Shown: positions 17,641-28,575 of the stretch, one piece after another | Numbering within the stretch: position 1 is the stretch's first letter | Layout: every line of letters starts with the position of its first letter | From: Bradyrhizobium sp. DOA9 | GTDB lineage: Bacteria > Pseudomonadota > Alphaproteobacteria > Rhizobiales > Xanthobacteraceae | DNA: 64,000 bases | Assembly (NCBI RefSeq): GCF_000617845.2 | Contig: NZ_DF820425.1 | Coordinates: 5,011,725-5,075,724 of the forward strand | Direction of reading: 5' to 3' | The notes under the pieces: model-generated | Told to the model about the DNA's origin: nothing | What the model saw: the letters and a program-made list of their open reading frames with translations, nothing else | The model's database searches: none | Position numbers and translations under genes: made by a program

Positions 17641-17662
17641 GGCCGGCTCACGCCGGCCTTTT
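17641..17662 (+). terminator. Terminator of omp gene 3
   Basis: GGCCGGC (17641-17647) tcac GCCGGCC (17652-17658) followed by TTTT. Third copy of the same stem-loop in this cluster. Confidence 0.8.
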
Positions 17663-17773
17663 GCTTTGACTGGGCGGTTCCGACAGCGGTTTCCGCGCGC
17701 TTCTGCTGCCAGATGCCGCCAGAACGCCAACAATCCGTTGACGATTCGCAACTCCCACTGGAAATCCGCCGCC

Positions 17774-17788
17774 GTTCTTCCTACGTTC
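17774..17788. promoter_or_regulatory. LexA (SOS) box upstream of uvrA
   Basis: Exact GTTC-N7-GTTC, 98 bp before the chosen uvrA start. With the box before ssb (14669-14683) it marks both repair genes as likely SOS regulon members. Confidence 0.75.
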
Positions 17789-17886
17789 GCTGCCATACCC
17801 ATCGGCGCCGATCCCGGTTCCGGGCGAAGCGCGCCTTTTTTGTTGGCGCGATCGCGCACCTTTGGGCTTCCTTGAGGGCAACTCGG

Positions 17887-20868
<2,982 letters not shown>

Positions 20869-21064
20869 CATCGCTTGGACTCGGCCAGCCTACGCGAAAC
20901 CAAAGGTCTGCAATCAGACAAACATCGGCGAAGGCCGCTGGGTCGGGTCGACGCGGCCGCGGGTGCGAAAAGTCGCTCAGATGACTGCGTTGTCAGTCGA
21001 TTCAACCTATGGTTATTTTGCGAGTGACGGCTATACTTGACTGGCTTCGCCGCGGAGATCAGAT
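20869..21064. other. Intergenic, nothing recognised
   Basis: 196 bp between uvrA and the YcxB-like gene. I see no strong hairpin or repeat. The segment becomes AT-richer near 21000-21050, compatible with a promoter for the next gene. Confidence 0.4.
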
Positions 21065-21664
21065 TTGAGCGATGTAATTGATCAGTCAAGCTTTCGGTTT
21101 CAATTCAATGTCACAATAGAGGACGATAGATCCTTCCGAAAACTTGTAGGCAAACGTCTGCAGGTACACTTCGATCGGGAAGCCCATCAAGTTCAAGCGC
21201 TCATCATTTGGGCTGTCGTGATGGTAGCCGGCCTTCTTGCCGTGGCTATAGAATGGGCAACGCTGCAAATTCTGTCTGTGTTGATAGTCGGCTTTGTGCT
21301 TGGCCAGATCCACGCATTTTTCCTGGCGTGGCAGGTATTCCGACAAATCCAGGACAAGCTATTTGAGGTAGATCGCGTCGAGCAAATGACGTGGCACGTT
21401 ACTCTCGACGATACCTCGATTTTCGTCAGAACTCCCGCAAGCGAACGCCGGACCTCCTGGCATTCCATCCAAGGCATGACAGATACGCCGACCATGGTGG
21501 CGATATGGTACAATTCGGGGTACGGCTTTTTCATCCCGGCGCGAGCCTTTTTCGATCTCTCCGCTCGCGCTGCTTTTGTCGAATGGGTGAGTGAGCGGCT
21601 GCGGTCGGCCACCGCTTCTTCGAGCGCAATCAATCCGCCTATTGGCGATGCTGTAACTCGCTAA
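21065..21664 (+). CDS. YcxB-like membrane protein
   Basis: 199 residues from a TTG start. Two adjacent hydrophobic helices (about 45-63 and 68-90), then a soluble C-terminal part with the pattern RTPASERRTSWHSIQG...VAIWYNSGYGFFIPARAF, typical of the YcxB-like C-terminal domain. Base composition is clearly lower in GC and codon use less biased than the neighbours, suggesting an acquired gene. Function unknown. It begins a short accessory stretch that continues with a toxin-antitoxin pair. Confidence 0.65.
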   Translation: MSDVIDQSSFRFQFNVTIEDDRSFRKLVGKRLQVHFDREAHQVQALIIWAVVMVAGLLAVAIEWATLQILSVLIVGFVLGQIHAFFLAWQVFRQIQDKLFEVDRVEQMTWHVTLDDTSIFVRTPASERRTSWHSIQGMTDTPTMVAIWYNSGYGFFIPARAFFDLSARAAFVEWVSERLRSATASSSAINPPIGDAVTR

Positions 21665-21775
21665 TGTCAGCGGTCTCCGCACGCCGCCGCCGGCAGGAGG
21701 AGAGTTTGCATCTAAGCACTCAGATCTTCAAGAACATTGAGATCGATATTCACGTGCCCAACTTGCAGCAAAAAT

Positions 21776-22132
21776 TCAGGTCTGCAACGGACGGGACCGC
21801 AAACGGACTTCGTCGATCACGACATAGGGGCCAAAAAGCTTCTGACCAAATTGGTCGACGACCTCTAGAAGCCGCGTTCGTACCAATGGCCCGCTCTCCG
21901 GATCGATGCGCAGCAAGATTAGACCAGGAACGGCTTGGCCGCGGCGAAAGACCAGCTCACCGAAATCCTTGTCAGCCGTGAGGAGAAGACGCCCTTCGCG
22001 CGACGCCAGCGCCATGACCTCCGTGTCACTCAGACTGGCAGCGAATTCGGCGATGTAGAGCACATCGTGACCGGAGTTTCGCAGCTCTAGAACCAGAGAG
22101 ACCGCAATACATTCGTCCGCGAGCCAGAGCAC
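21776..22132 (-). CDS. DUF5615 PIN-like toxin candidate
   Basis: 118 residues. Short PIN-like fold: N-terminal LADECI acidic motif (D6/E7), then a helix with ELRNSGHDVLYIAE, DTEVMALA and LLTADKDFGELV with further acidic residues. These are the conserved acidic positions of DUF5615, a family related to PIN ribonucleases and usually paired with DUF433. It lies 3 bp after its partner on the same strand, antitoxin first. RNase activity is inferred from family only. Confidence 0.82.
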   Translation of the reverse strand: MLWLADECIAVSLVLELRNSGHDVLYIAEFAASLSDTEVMALASREGRLLLTADKDFGELVFRRGQAVPGLILLRIDPESGPLVRTRLLEVVDQFGQKLFGPYVVIDEVRLRSRPLQT

Positions 22133-22135
22133 AGT

Positions 22136-22357
22136 TCAGCGATATATGATGTCTTCGTCAGCCAGATAGTCGGCCGCGAAGGCCTGAGCCGCCCGAATGT
22201 CGTCGGGCGTAAGCCTCGAGTGCTCCGCGATGATCGCCTCGTTGGTCATGCCCGCGCCCAGCTCGCGCAACACAAGTTCGACCGGCACACGTGTGCCGCG
22301 GATCACGGGCTTGCCGTTCATGATCGCAGGGTTGATTTCAATCCGCTCGTGTCGCAT
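22136..22357 (-). CDS. DUF433 antitoxin candidate
   Basis: 73 residues matching the DUF433 helix-turn-helix form: INPAIMNGKPVIRGTRVPVELVLRELGAG, then a helix-rich LTPDDIRAAQAFAADYL. In DUF433/DUF5615 pairs the DUF433 protein is regarded as antitoxin and probable autorepressor. It precedes the toxin gene with a 3-bp gap, so the two are co-transcribed, divergent from the HAD gene. Confidence 0.85.
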   Translation of the reverse strand: MRHERIEINPAIMNGKPVIRGTRVPVELVLRELGAGMTNEAIIAEHSRLTPDDIRAAQAFAADYLADEDIIYR

Positions 22358-22427
22358 GGCTGTCCTCGAACTGCGCGAATATTAGCACGTGACCTCACGC
22401 TTGTCAGCGAGCTCAAAATCCGGCCTC

Positions 22428-23060
22428 ATGCCCTACGCCCTCGCCATCTTCGATCTCGACGGCACGCTGGCCGACAGCTTTCCCTGGTTCCTGCGCACCA
22501 TCAACGATGTCGCCGACCGCTTCGGCTTTCGCCGCGTAAAGGATGAGGATGTCGAGGAGCTCAGGCACGCCTCAAGCCGCGAGATCCTCACCCGGCTCCA
22601 AGTGCCCTTGTGGAAACTGCCTGCGATCGCGCGCCATGCGCGGCGGCTGAAGGCGGAGGCGGCAGCTGAGATTCCGCTGTTCGCCGGCGTCGAGACGATG
22701 TTGCGGACGCTGGCCGAGAGCGGCGTGCAGCTGGCGCTGGTGACCTCCGACAGCGAGGCCAATGCGCGCGAGAAGCTAGGGCCTGCCTCAGCGTTGTTCG
22801 CGCATTTCGACTGCTCTGCGTCGCTGTTCGGCAAGGCCGCAAAATTCCGCCGGGTCATCCGCCGCGCGGGTGTCGAGCCCAGCGAGGTGATTTCGATCGG
22901 CGACGAGGTTCGCGACATCGAGGCGGCACGGGCTGTCGGCATTGCCTGCGGCGCGGTATGCTGGGGCTATGCGGCGCCGGCAGCCTTGCGGGCGCTGGGG
23001 CCGGATCATGTGTTCGAGCGGATGGATGAGATTGCGTCGATGTTTTCACCGGTGCCGTAA
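22428..23060 (+). CDS. HAD-family hydrolase (phosphoglycolate phosphatase-like)
   Basis: 210 residues from ATG 22428, chosen because the HAD motif I (FDLDGTLADS) then sits at its usual distance from the N-terminus; the frame is open back to 22389. Motif II is LVTSDSEANAR, motif III the lysine in GKAAKFRRV, and motif IV GDEVRDIEAA, so the catalytic Asp, Ser/Thr, Lys and Asp are all visible. A helical cap lies at about 20-80. Probably a small phosphate-ester phosphatase of the Gph subfamily; substrate not determinable. Its end is 2 bp from the convergent beta-propeller gene. Confidence 0.85.
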   Translation: MPYALAIFDLDGTLADSFPWFLRTINDVADRFGFRRVKDEDVEELRHASSREILTRLQVPLWKLPAIARHARRLKAEAAAEIPLFAGVETMLRTLAESGVQLALVTSDSEANAREKLGPASALFAHFDCSASLFGKAAKFRRVIRRAGVEPSEVISIGDEVRDIEAARAVGIACGAVCWGYAAPAALRALGPDHVFERMDEIASMFSPVP

Positions 23061-23062
23061 CC

Positions 23063-24016
23063 CTACTCCGTCCTGCGCAAAAACGCCCCGAACGCCCGCG
23101 GCCCGTCGCCGGTCTTCACCTCGCCGATCACCTTCAGCTCCACCGCATCGATGATGTGAAGTGTATTGCTCTCCCAGCAGGCGACGATGACGCGCCTGCC
23201 GTCGGCGGTTGCCGCGATGCCTTCGGGATAGTCGCCGACATGGATGCGCTTGACCGGCTTCAGGCTCGCGAGATCGAACACGCTGACGGTGCCGCCATAT
23301 TGATCGCTGACGAAGCCGCGCCCTCGCGTCAGCGCCACCGCATAGGGACGCATGCCGACCGGCACGCGGCCGATCTCGCGGCCTTCCGCGATATCGATCA
23401 CGGAGACATCGTCGGAGCCGACATTGGCGGTATAGGCGCGCCTGCCGTCGGCATCGATGGTGACGCCGAACGGGCGGGTGCCGACCTTGATCACGGCCTT
23501 GCGCTGGCGCGTCGCAATGTCCACCACCGAGACGCTGTCGTCGTCGCGGTCGGCCGAGAGCAACAGCTTGCCGTCGGGCGTCACCGCAAGGCCCGACGGC
23601 GAAGCGCCGACCGCGATGCTGGCGACAACGCTGCGCGAGGCGGTATCGATCACCCGCACCGCCGCGGCGTACCAATCGGCGACATAGACCGCCTTGCCGT
23701 CGGGCGCCACCGCAATGCCGAGCGGGCCGCCACCGACCTCGATGCGGCCGGCGACCTGCCGCGTGGCTGCGTCGACCACCGTCACCGCCTTGGCATCCGG
23801 GCTCGTGACATAGGCAAAGCGTCCGTCGGCACTGACGGCGATTCCGGCCGGCTTGCCGCCGATCGGGATGGTCGCGACGCTGCGCGCGCCGGCGAGGTCC
23901 ACGATCATCAGATCGTCGCTGAGCTGGTTGGTGACGAACGCCTCCTCGGCGGCTGTGCTGCCGAGGCTCGCATGACAAAGGCTGGCGGCGAGCGCCGCCA
24001 GAACCAGCGCCTTCAC
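23063..24016 (-). CDS. Periplasmic YVTN-type beta-propeller protein
   Basis: 317 residues with a signal peptide (cleavage about residue 22) and seven to eight repeats of the type V-x-VDxAT...V-x-IPVG-x-P-x-G-x-A-x-(S/T)-x-DG-x-x-(A/V)YV, a YncE/YVTN beta-propeller. It follows an MxaD-like SRPBCC gene by 2 bp on the same strand. Such propellers are recorded next to PQQ alcohol-dehydrogenase genes (PQQ-dependent catabolism-associated propeller). No dehydrogenase gene lies in this window, so that role is inference. No catalytic residues are visible; a binding or scaffold role is likely. Confidence 0.82.
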   Translation of the reverse strand: MKALVLAALAASLCHASLGSTAAEEAFVTNQLSDDLMIVDLAGARSVATIPIGGKPAGIAVSADGRFAYVTSPDAKAVTVVDAATRQVAGRIEVGGGPLGIAVAPDGKAVYVADWYAAAVRVIDTASRSVVASIAVGASPSGLAVTPDGKLLLSADRDDDSVSVVDIATRQRKAVIKVGTRPFGVTIDADGRRAYTANVGSDDVSVIDIAEGREIGRVPVGMRPYAVALTRGRGFVSDQYGGTVSVFDLASLKPVKRIHVGDYPEGIAATADGRRVIVACWESNTLHIIDAVELKVIGEVKTGDGPRAFGAFLRRTE

Positions 24017-24018
24017 GT

Positions 24019-24582
24019 TCAGCTACCGCTCTCGATCTTCTTCTTCAGCGCCTCGAGCCCGGCCTTGTACAGCCCGCTCACCGCCTTGATCGCGGCCTCG
24101 TCGCTCAGCTCCGGCGGCGGATCGTTGTTGGGATAGCCGCGATAGAACGCGCCGGCCCATTCCAGCTTCGCCTTGCCGTCAGGCGCGGGCGAGACCGTCA
24201 GGGTCGAGGAATAATTGGTCACCGGCAGCACCTTCACGTCGACCTTGGTGATCCGGTACGAATAGCTCTGCATGTCGGGCTCGTATTTGTAGAGCTCCTC
24301 CTCGACAATGGCGCCGCCCGTCAGGGTCAGCTTGCGCGTCGCGCCGATCTCGTTGCCTTTCTCGCCTTCGGTCTTGGTCACAGGCTGAAGCCAGCTCATG
24401 TCCTGGAAATTGCCGATCACCGCCCACACCTTGGCCGGGGCCGCGTTGATCTCGATGGATTCCCGCACCTTCTGCCGCGTCGGGCCATGGGCCCGGACCG
24501 GCTCGAAGACGGTCATCAGAGCCATCCCCGCCACCGCCAGCGCCGCCACGCCGGCGATCGCCGGTCCGCTTCTCATCTTCAT
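24019..24582 (-). CDS. MxaD-like SRPBCC-fold secreted protein
   Basis: 187 residues from ATG 24582, preceded by an AGGA ribosome-binding site; the open frame to 24819 is non-coding extension into repeat DNA. Signal peptide to about residue 31 (PVRAHG), then an SRPBCC/polyketide-cyclase fold: QKVRESIEINAAPAKVWAVI, FQDMSWLQPV, GATRKLTLTGGAIVEEELY and a long C-terminal helix. It resembles MxaD of methanol-oxidation clusters, thought to aid electron transfer or assembly with cytochrome cL. Coupled to the YVTN propeller gene (2-bp gap). Confidence 0.78.
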   Translation of the reverse strand: MKMRSGPAIAGVAALAVAGMALMTVFEPVRAHGPTRQKVRESIEINAAPAKVWAVIGNFQDMSWLQPVTKTEGEKGNEIGATRKLTLTGGAIVEEELYKYEPDMQSYSYRITKVDVKVLPVTNYSSTLTVSPAPDGKAKLEWAGAFYRGYPNNDPPPELSDEAAIKAVSGLYKAGLEALKKKIESGS

Positions 24583-24899
24583 GTCGTTTCCTCGTTTCTC
24601 AACCTGCGCGACTTGGGGCGCGCTGAGGTCATCGTAACGCATTTTCGGGCCGTGGGGAGACCTGTTCGTGGCGCGGCTGTGGCAGGGGTCGCCGCCCGCG
24701 CTCCGCAATCCCTTGCGGTGCCCGACGGGCAAAACACACGAGACCAGGGTCAACCCAGCGGGCTGGAAACAATTCGCTTTACTCGAATTCGGAATTAGCG
24801 CATGTTGCGGCCACCCCAACCCGGGCCGAGGGGCGCATCGCGATCGTCACGAACGCGGGATGGGAGGTGGTGGACGCAGGCCGCGTCGCGCGCAATTGG
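24583..24899. other. Gap upstream of the MxaD-like gene
   Basis: 317 bp without a credible gene. The left part should hold the promoter of the MxaD-like gene. The right part grades into repeat-type DNA. No clear motif found. Confidence 0.4.
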
Positions 24900-25340
24900 T
24901 TTGCAGGGCGGGTCACTCCGTGAGCAGGCGGTTGCGCGCACACGACGGGCGCAGTCTCGCGTACGGCAAAATCGTGTGGTCCTGGCGCCCGGGGTCTGTG
25001 CGCCAAGGCTTGCGGTGACGTTGCGCCCGACCGGGCTCGCAGCGTCAGCCATCCGCAAGGCGACGGGGGCAATAGTGCATCGCTCCCCGAGGAGAGCGCG
25101 ACATAAGCCGTCAACCCACTGCGCAGGGAAGGCCGGATGTTTGGCTTCACCTGTATGCCGCTGTGCAGCTTTTCCAAGCACACGCTTCGCACAGTGGACC
25201 GTGGGTGCCAGCCGGCACCCGGCCTTCCTTGCGCCCTCGGCACTTTCGAGGGTGGCGAATGCAGCAAAGCTCGGGCGGACTCTGCCGCGAGGATGCGAAC
25301 CTGTGTCCGGTATAAGGACGATTTTGAGTTCGATGCAGGC
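24900..25340. repeat. Structured dispersed repeat
   Basis: About 440 bp with all frames looking non-coding. The most structured part is 25121-25234: outer arms GCGCAGGGAAGGCCGG (25121-25136) and CCGGCCTTCCTTGCGC (25219-25234) pair with one mismatch, enclosing an inner perfect hairpin GGGTGCC (25203-25209) / GGCACCC (25214-25220) that competes for the same bases. A third hairpin, CCCTCG / CGAGGG, follows at about 25234-25252. From memory, similar sequence recurs at many intergenic sites in Bradyrhizobium. The exact ends are uncertain. Confidence 0.6.
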
Positions 25341-25354
25341 GCCTCCTCTCCGTA

Positions 25355-25433
25355 ATTGCGAGCGTAGCGAAGCAATCCAGACTCATTAGGCGGAAAGACT
25401 CTGGATTGCTTCGTCGCAAGAGCTCCTCGCAAT
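25355..25433. repeat. Palindromic dispersed repeat
   Basis: Inverted arms ATTGCGAG...GCGAAGCAATCCAG (25355-25380) and CTGGATTGCTTCGTCG...CTCCTCGCAAT (25401-25433), centre about 20 bp. It abuts the structured repeat on its left and ends about 33 bp before the end of the ATPase gene, so it may serve as that gene's 3' hairpin. Confidence 0.75.
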
Positions 25434-25466
25434 GACGAGGGAGAGAACGACCGCCAACTACGCCGT

Positions 25467-26234
25467 TCACTCCCCCAGCTTCACCTCCACGAACCCGCGG
25501 GGATCGTCGCAGAACTCGCGCATGACACGGTAATGATCGGTCTGCTCCACCGTAACAGGCTCCAGGCCGTATTTGCCGAGCCGCAGCAGCCGCGCGCTGG
25601 GATAGGCCATCAGCATCGGCGAATGCGTTGCCATGATGACCTGGCAGATGCGGGACTCGTCCATGCGCCGCAGCAGTTTGAGGAACTCGATCTGGCGCGC
25701 CGGCGACAGCGCCGATTCCGGCTCGTCGAAGATGAAGATGCCCTGGCGCTGGCAGCGCTCCTCGAAGAAGCGAAGAAAACCTTCGCCATGGGAATGCGAC
25801 AGGAAATCGGGCCCGATTTGGCCGGCGTCGCGGGCAGCCTTGTCGAGGTATCGCGCGACCGAGAAGAAGCTCTCGGCGCGGAAGAACCAGCCATTGGTGA
25901 TTTTCGGCAGCCAGCTCGCGCGCAAAGCCTCGGACAATTGGCCGCCCATCTTCTCGCGCGCCTCGGAGTGATCGACCGGCATGTAACCCTTCCCGCCCCC
26001 GGCATCGTCATAGCCGGCGAGCGCCGCAATCCCCTCGAGAATCGTTGATTTCCCGGTGCCATTCTCCCCCACGATGATCGTGATGGCTGCGTCGAAGTTG
26101 AGTTCGAAATCATCCGGAAAGATCGGCAGGCAGAATGGATAGACCGCCCGATCGTGAACACGCGACGGATCGAGCCAGACGCGCCTGAGATAAGGCGCAG
26201 CCAACGTGGTCTGACGGCGTCGTGTCCGGCTCAT
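25467..26234 (-). CDS. Stand-alone AAA/ABC-type ATPase
   Basis: 255 residues from ATG 26234; the frame is open to 26300, but the earlier residues are Cys-rich and unlike the family. Walker A VGENGTGKS (55-63), Walker B IFIFDEPESALSP, and a D-loop/switch region MATHSPMLMAYP with the switch histidine. A compact OLD/SMC-like ATPase core with no nuclease or effector domain fused. No partner gene is next to it: repeats lie downstream and a 255-bp gap upstream. Function unknown; a maintenance or defence role cannot be inferred without a partner. Confidence 0.82.
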   Translation of the reverse strand: MSRTRRRQTTLAAPYLRRVWLDPSRVHDRAVYPFCLPIFPDDFELNFDAAITIIVGENGTGKSTILEGIAALAGYDDAGGGKGYMPVDHSEAREKMGGQLSEALRASWLPKITNGWFFRAESFFSVARYLDKAARDAGQIGPDFLSHSHGEGFLRFFEERCQRQGIFIFDEPESALSPARQIEFLKLLRRMDESRICQVIMATHSPMLMAYPSARLLRLGKYGLEPVTVEQTDHYRVMREFCDDPRGFVEVKLGE

Positions 26235-26489
26235 TTCCCCACCGATCTCAGCTGGAGCCCCTGGAACGTAACAGGAACACAATGCTCGCGAAAGCTGCAT
26301 TTGAGAAACATGTAGAAATAATGCCCGGCACGCGTTCCTCTACCCGCACCTCGAGATCTCAGGTTGTGGAGCGGAATCGCCCTTGAGGATGCATGCCGAG
26401 ACAGTCTGCTGACATGAGGCCAGCGCCCACCTCGCGACCCCGCAATGATTGACGGAGGTCCGGGACCGCCAAGCCGCGAGGAATGCGCG

Positions 26490-28562
26490 ATGGTATCAAC
26501 GTATTTCAGCTACAATTACATTTCGCACCATCTCAAGCAGTCCCTGACGCGGGTCGAACAGCAACCCGACGTCTCGCGAGAGGCCGCCTATTACAAGGCC
26601 AACATCGGCAAGGTGAAGACGGTCGACGATCTCATGAAGGATTATCGCCTCTACCACTTTGCCATGAAGGCGTACGGCCTGGAAGACATGGCCTACGCCA
26701 AGGCGTTCATGAGAAAGGTCCTGGAGAGCGACCTCTCCGACGCAAACAGCTTCGTCAACAAGCTGGTCGACAAGCGTTACCGGGAGTTTGCCGCAGCATT
26801 CTCCTTCAACGGCGGCGCAACGCCTGTTGCGCAATCGGAGGACCAGACCGACGAGATGATCGGCCTGTACACCGCGACCAAGAAGAGCCAGGTCGACGCA
26901 CTTGCCGCCGACACCAATTATTACAGCGCCCAAATCGGCAACATCACCAGTGCAGACCAGCTCCTGAACAACGACCGTCTTCGCAACTACGTCTATTCCG
27001 CATTCGGGATCGATCAAAGCAAATGGCCGCCCGACACCATTGGTCAGGTCCTGCGCAGCGATCCATCCGACCCGAACAGCTACGTCAACACCGCCTTCGC
27101 ATCCCAGTTGACCGGCCTGAACGCCCAGCTCGCTCAAGCCAAATCGGACGTGAGCGCCGCCAATGCAAAGATCGCCGACTACACGGCCCAACTCTCGCAA
27201 CCAGGCGCTGACGTGAACCAGTTGAAGGTCCAGATCCTGGTCGAAAAATATCACCTGGAATCATACACAAAGAGCATTTCCAGCCTCAATGACCAGATCG
27301 CGACGATCGGTGATTTCGTCGACCTGGCCGGCGCATTCGAGTTTGCGCCTGACGGGTCGCTTCCGCCGGGCGTGCCCGCGCAGACTGCCGCAAACGTCAC
27401 ACTCACGGCCAAGCGGTTCGACGACAGCAAGTCCGCCGTCTATGCGGCGGCAAGCCCGCTGAACGAGGCTTTCGCAATCAGGCAGTTCAGAACGGCTCTC
27501 CTCACCGTCGATTCGCTCGACGCGTTCGTATCGAAGCCGGACGTGTACAATTTCGCGCTGGGTGCCGTCGGCTTCGATCCCAAGAACGTCTCCCAGGCCA
27601 CCATCAAGGCCGTTCTCGAAAGTGACCTCAGCGATCCCAAGAGCTACGTCTATACCCTCAAGGACAATCGCTATGTCCAGCTCGCCCGCGCCTTCAACTT
27701 CGATGCAAAGGGCAATCTGACCACTCCCCTGGTGGCGCAGGACGCCGCCGAAGTGCTCGAGATTACGAAGGACTACGTCATTTCAGCGGTGAAAAGCGCA
27801 AGCACGGCGAGTCCCCAGCAGCAGGCGGCCGTGCGGGCACAAGCCACCAAGGATGCGACGGATTATCGGGAGGCGATCGCAGGCATCGACAGCGTGTCCG
27901 ATCTTCTTGCAAACAGGCCGATGGTCGATTTCATTCTCCTGGCCAAGGGTCTGGACCCCAGGAAGGTCAGCACCGAATTCCTCGAGAAGATCTTCGCCTC
28001 CGACCTGAACGATCCAAAGAGTTTTGCGAACACGCAGAGCGATTCCCGCTTTGCCGACATCGTGGCGTCGTTCAATTTCGACAGCAAGGGCAACGTGGCG
28101 CGCCTGTCGATGATGGGTCCCCAGAAGCGAGATCAATTCCGGGAAACGCAGGCGAACTATCTCCAGCAGAGCCTGGAGCAGCAGCAAGGCGACATGAACC
28201 AAGGCGTGCGCCTCGCCCTTTATTTCCAGCGCAAGGCCGGGGAAATCACCTCCGCATACGACATCCTTGCCGACAAGGCGCTTTCGGAGGTGTTCAGGAC
28301 CACGTTCAACCTGCCCGATTCGATGGCAGCGATGCCGATCGATCAGCAGGCCAAGTTCGTGGACCGCTTCATGAAGATCAAGGATCTCTCCGATCCCGCG
28401 AAGGTTGAAAAGCTGCTGGGCCGTTTCTCCGCCATGTATGACGTCAAGAACAGCCAGAGCACCGGTCAGGCTCAATCCCCCTTGCTCGACCTTTTTCGGG
28501 GATCGAGCTCGGGGATAAGCCAATCGACCTTCCTGGCCATTGCCAAGCTGCGCGCTCACTGA
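26490..28562 (+). CDS. DUF1217 protein with four repeats
   Basis: 690 residues from ATG 26490, supported by GAGGA 7 nt upstream; the frame is open to 26445. Four DUF1217 units are visible, each ending in a (E/R/A)SDxxDxxS(Y/F)xN element followed by an (A/V)xxFxFxxxG strand, at about residues 10-110, 125-215, 300-425 and 445-575. A heptad-rich coiled coil (about 205-275) lies between units 2 and 3. No signal peptide or membrane segment. DUF1217 proteins of rhizobia are usually encoded in flagellar clusters, but no flagellar gene is near. Role unknown; a structural or secreted filament-associated role is possible. Confidence 0.8.
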   Translation: MVSTYFSYNYISHHLKQSLTRVEQQPDVSREAAYYKANIGKVKTVDDLMKDYRLYHFAMKAYGLEDMAYAKAFMRKVLESDLSDANSFVNKLVDKRYREFAAAFSFNGGATPVAQSEDQTDEMIGLYTATKKSQVDALAADTNYYSAQIGNITSADQLLNNDRLRNYVYSAFGIDQSKWPPDTIGQVLRSDPSDPNSYVNTAFASQLTGLNAQLAQAKSDVSAANAKIADYTAQLSQPGADVNQLKVQILVEKYHLESYTKSISSLNDQIATIGDFVDLAGAFEFAPDGSLPPGVPAQTAANVTLTAKRFDDSKSAVYAAASPLNEAFAIRQFRTALLTVDSLDAFVSKPDVYNFALGAVGFDPKNVSQATIKAVLESDLSDPKSYVYTLKDNRYVQLARAFNFDAKGNLTTPLVAQDAAEVLEITKDYVISAVKSASTASPQQQAAVRAQATKDATDYREAIAGIDSVSDLLANRPMVDFILLAKGLDPRKVSTEFLEKIFASDLNDPKSFANTQSDSRFADIVASFNFDSKGNVARLSMMGPQKRDQFRETQANYLQQSLEQQQGDMNQGVRLALYFQRKAGEITSAYDILADKALSEVFRTTFNLPDSMAAMPIDQQAKFVDRFMKIKDLSDPAKVEKLLGRFSAMYDVKNSQSTGQAQSPLLDLFRGSSSGISQSTFLAIAKLRAH

Positions 28563-28575
28563 CCGCTCGCCGCGA

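Noticed and set aside
25467..26234. Lone ATPase as part of a defence system
   Set aside because: No nuclease, reverse transcriptase, protease or other effector gene is adjacent. The flanks are repeats and an ordinary gap.
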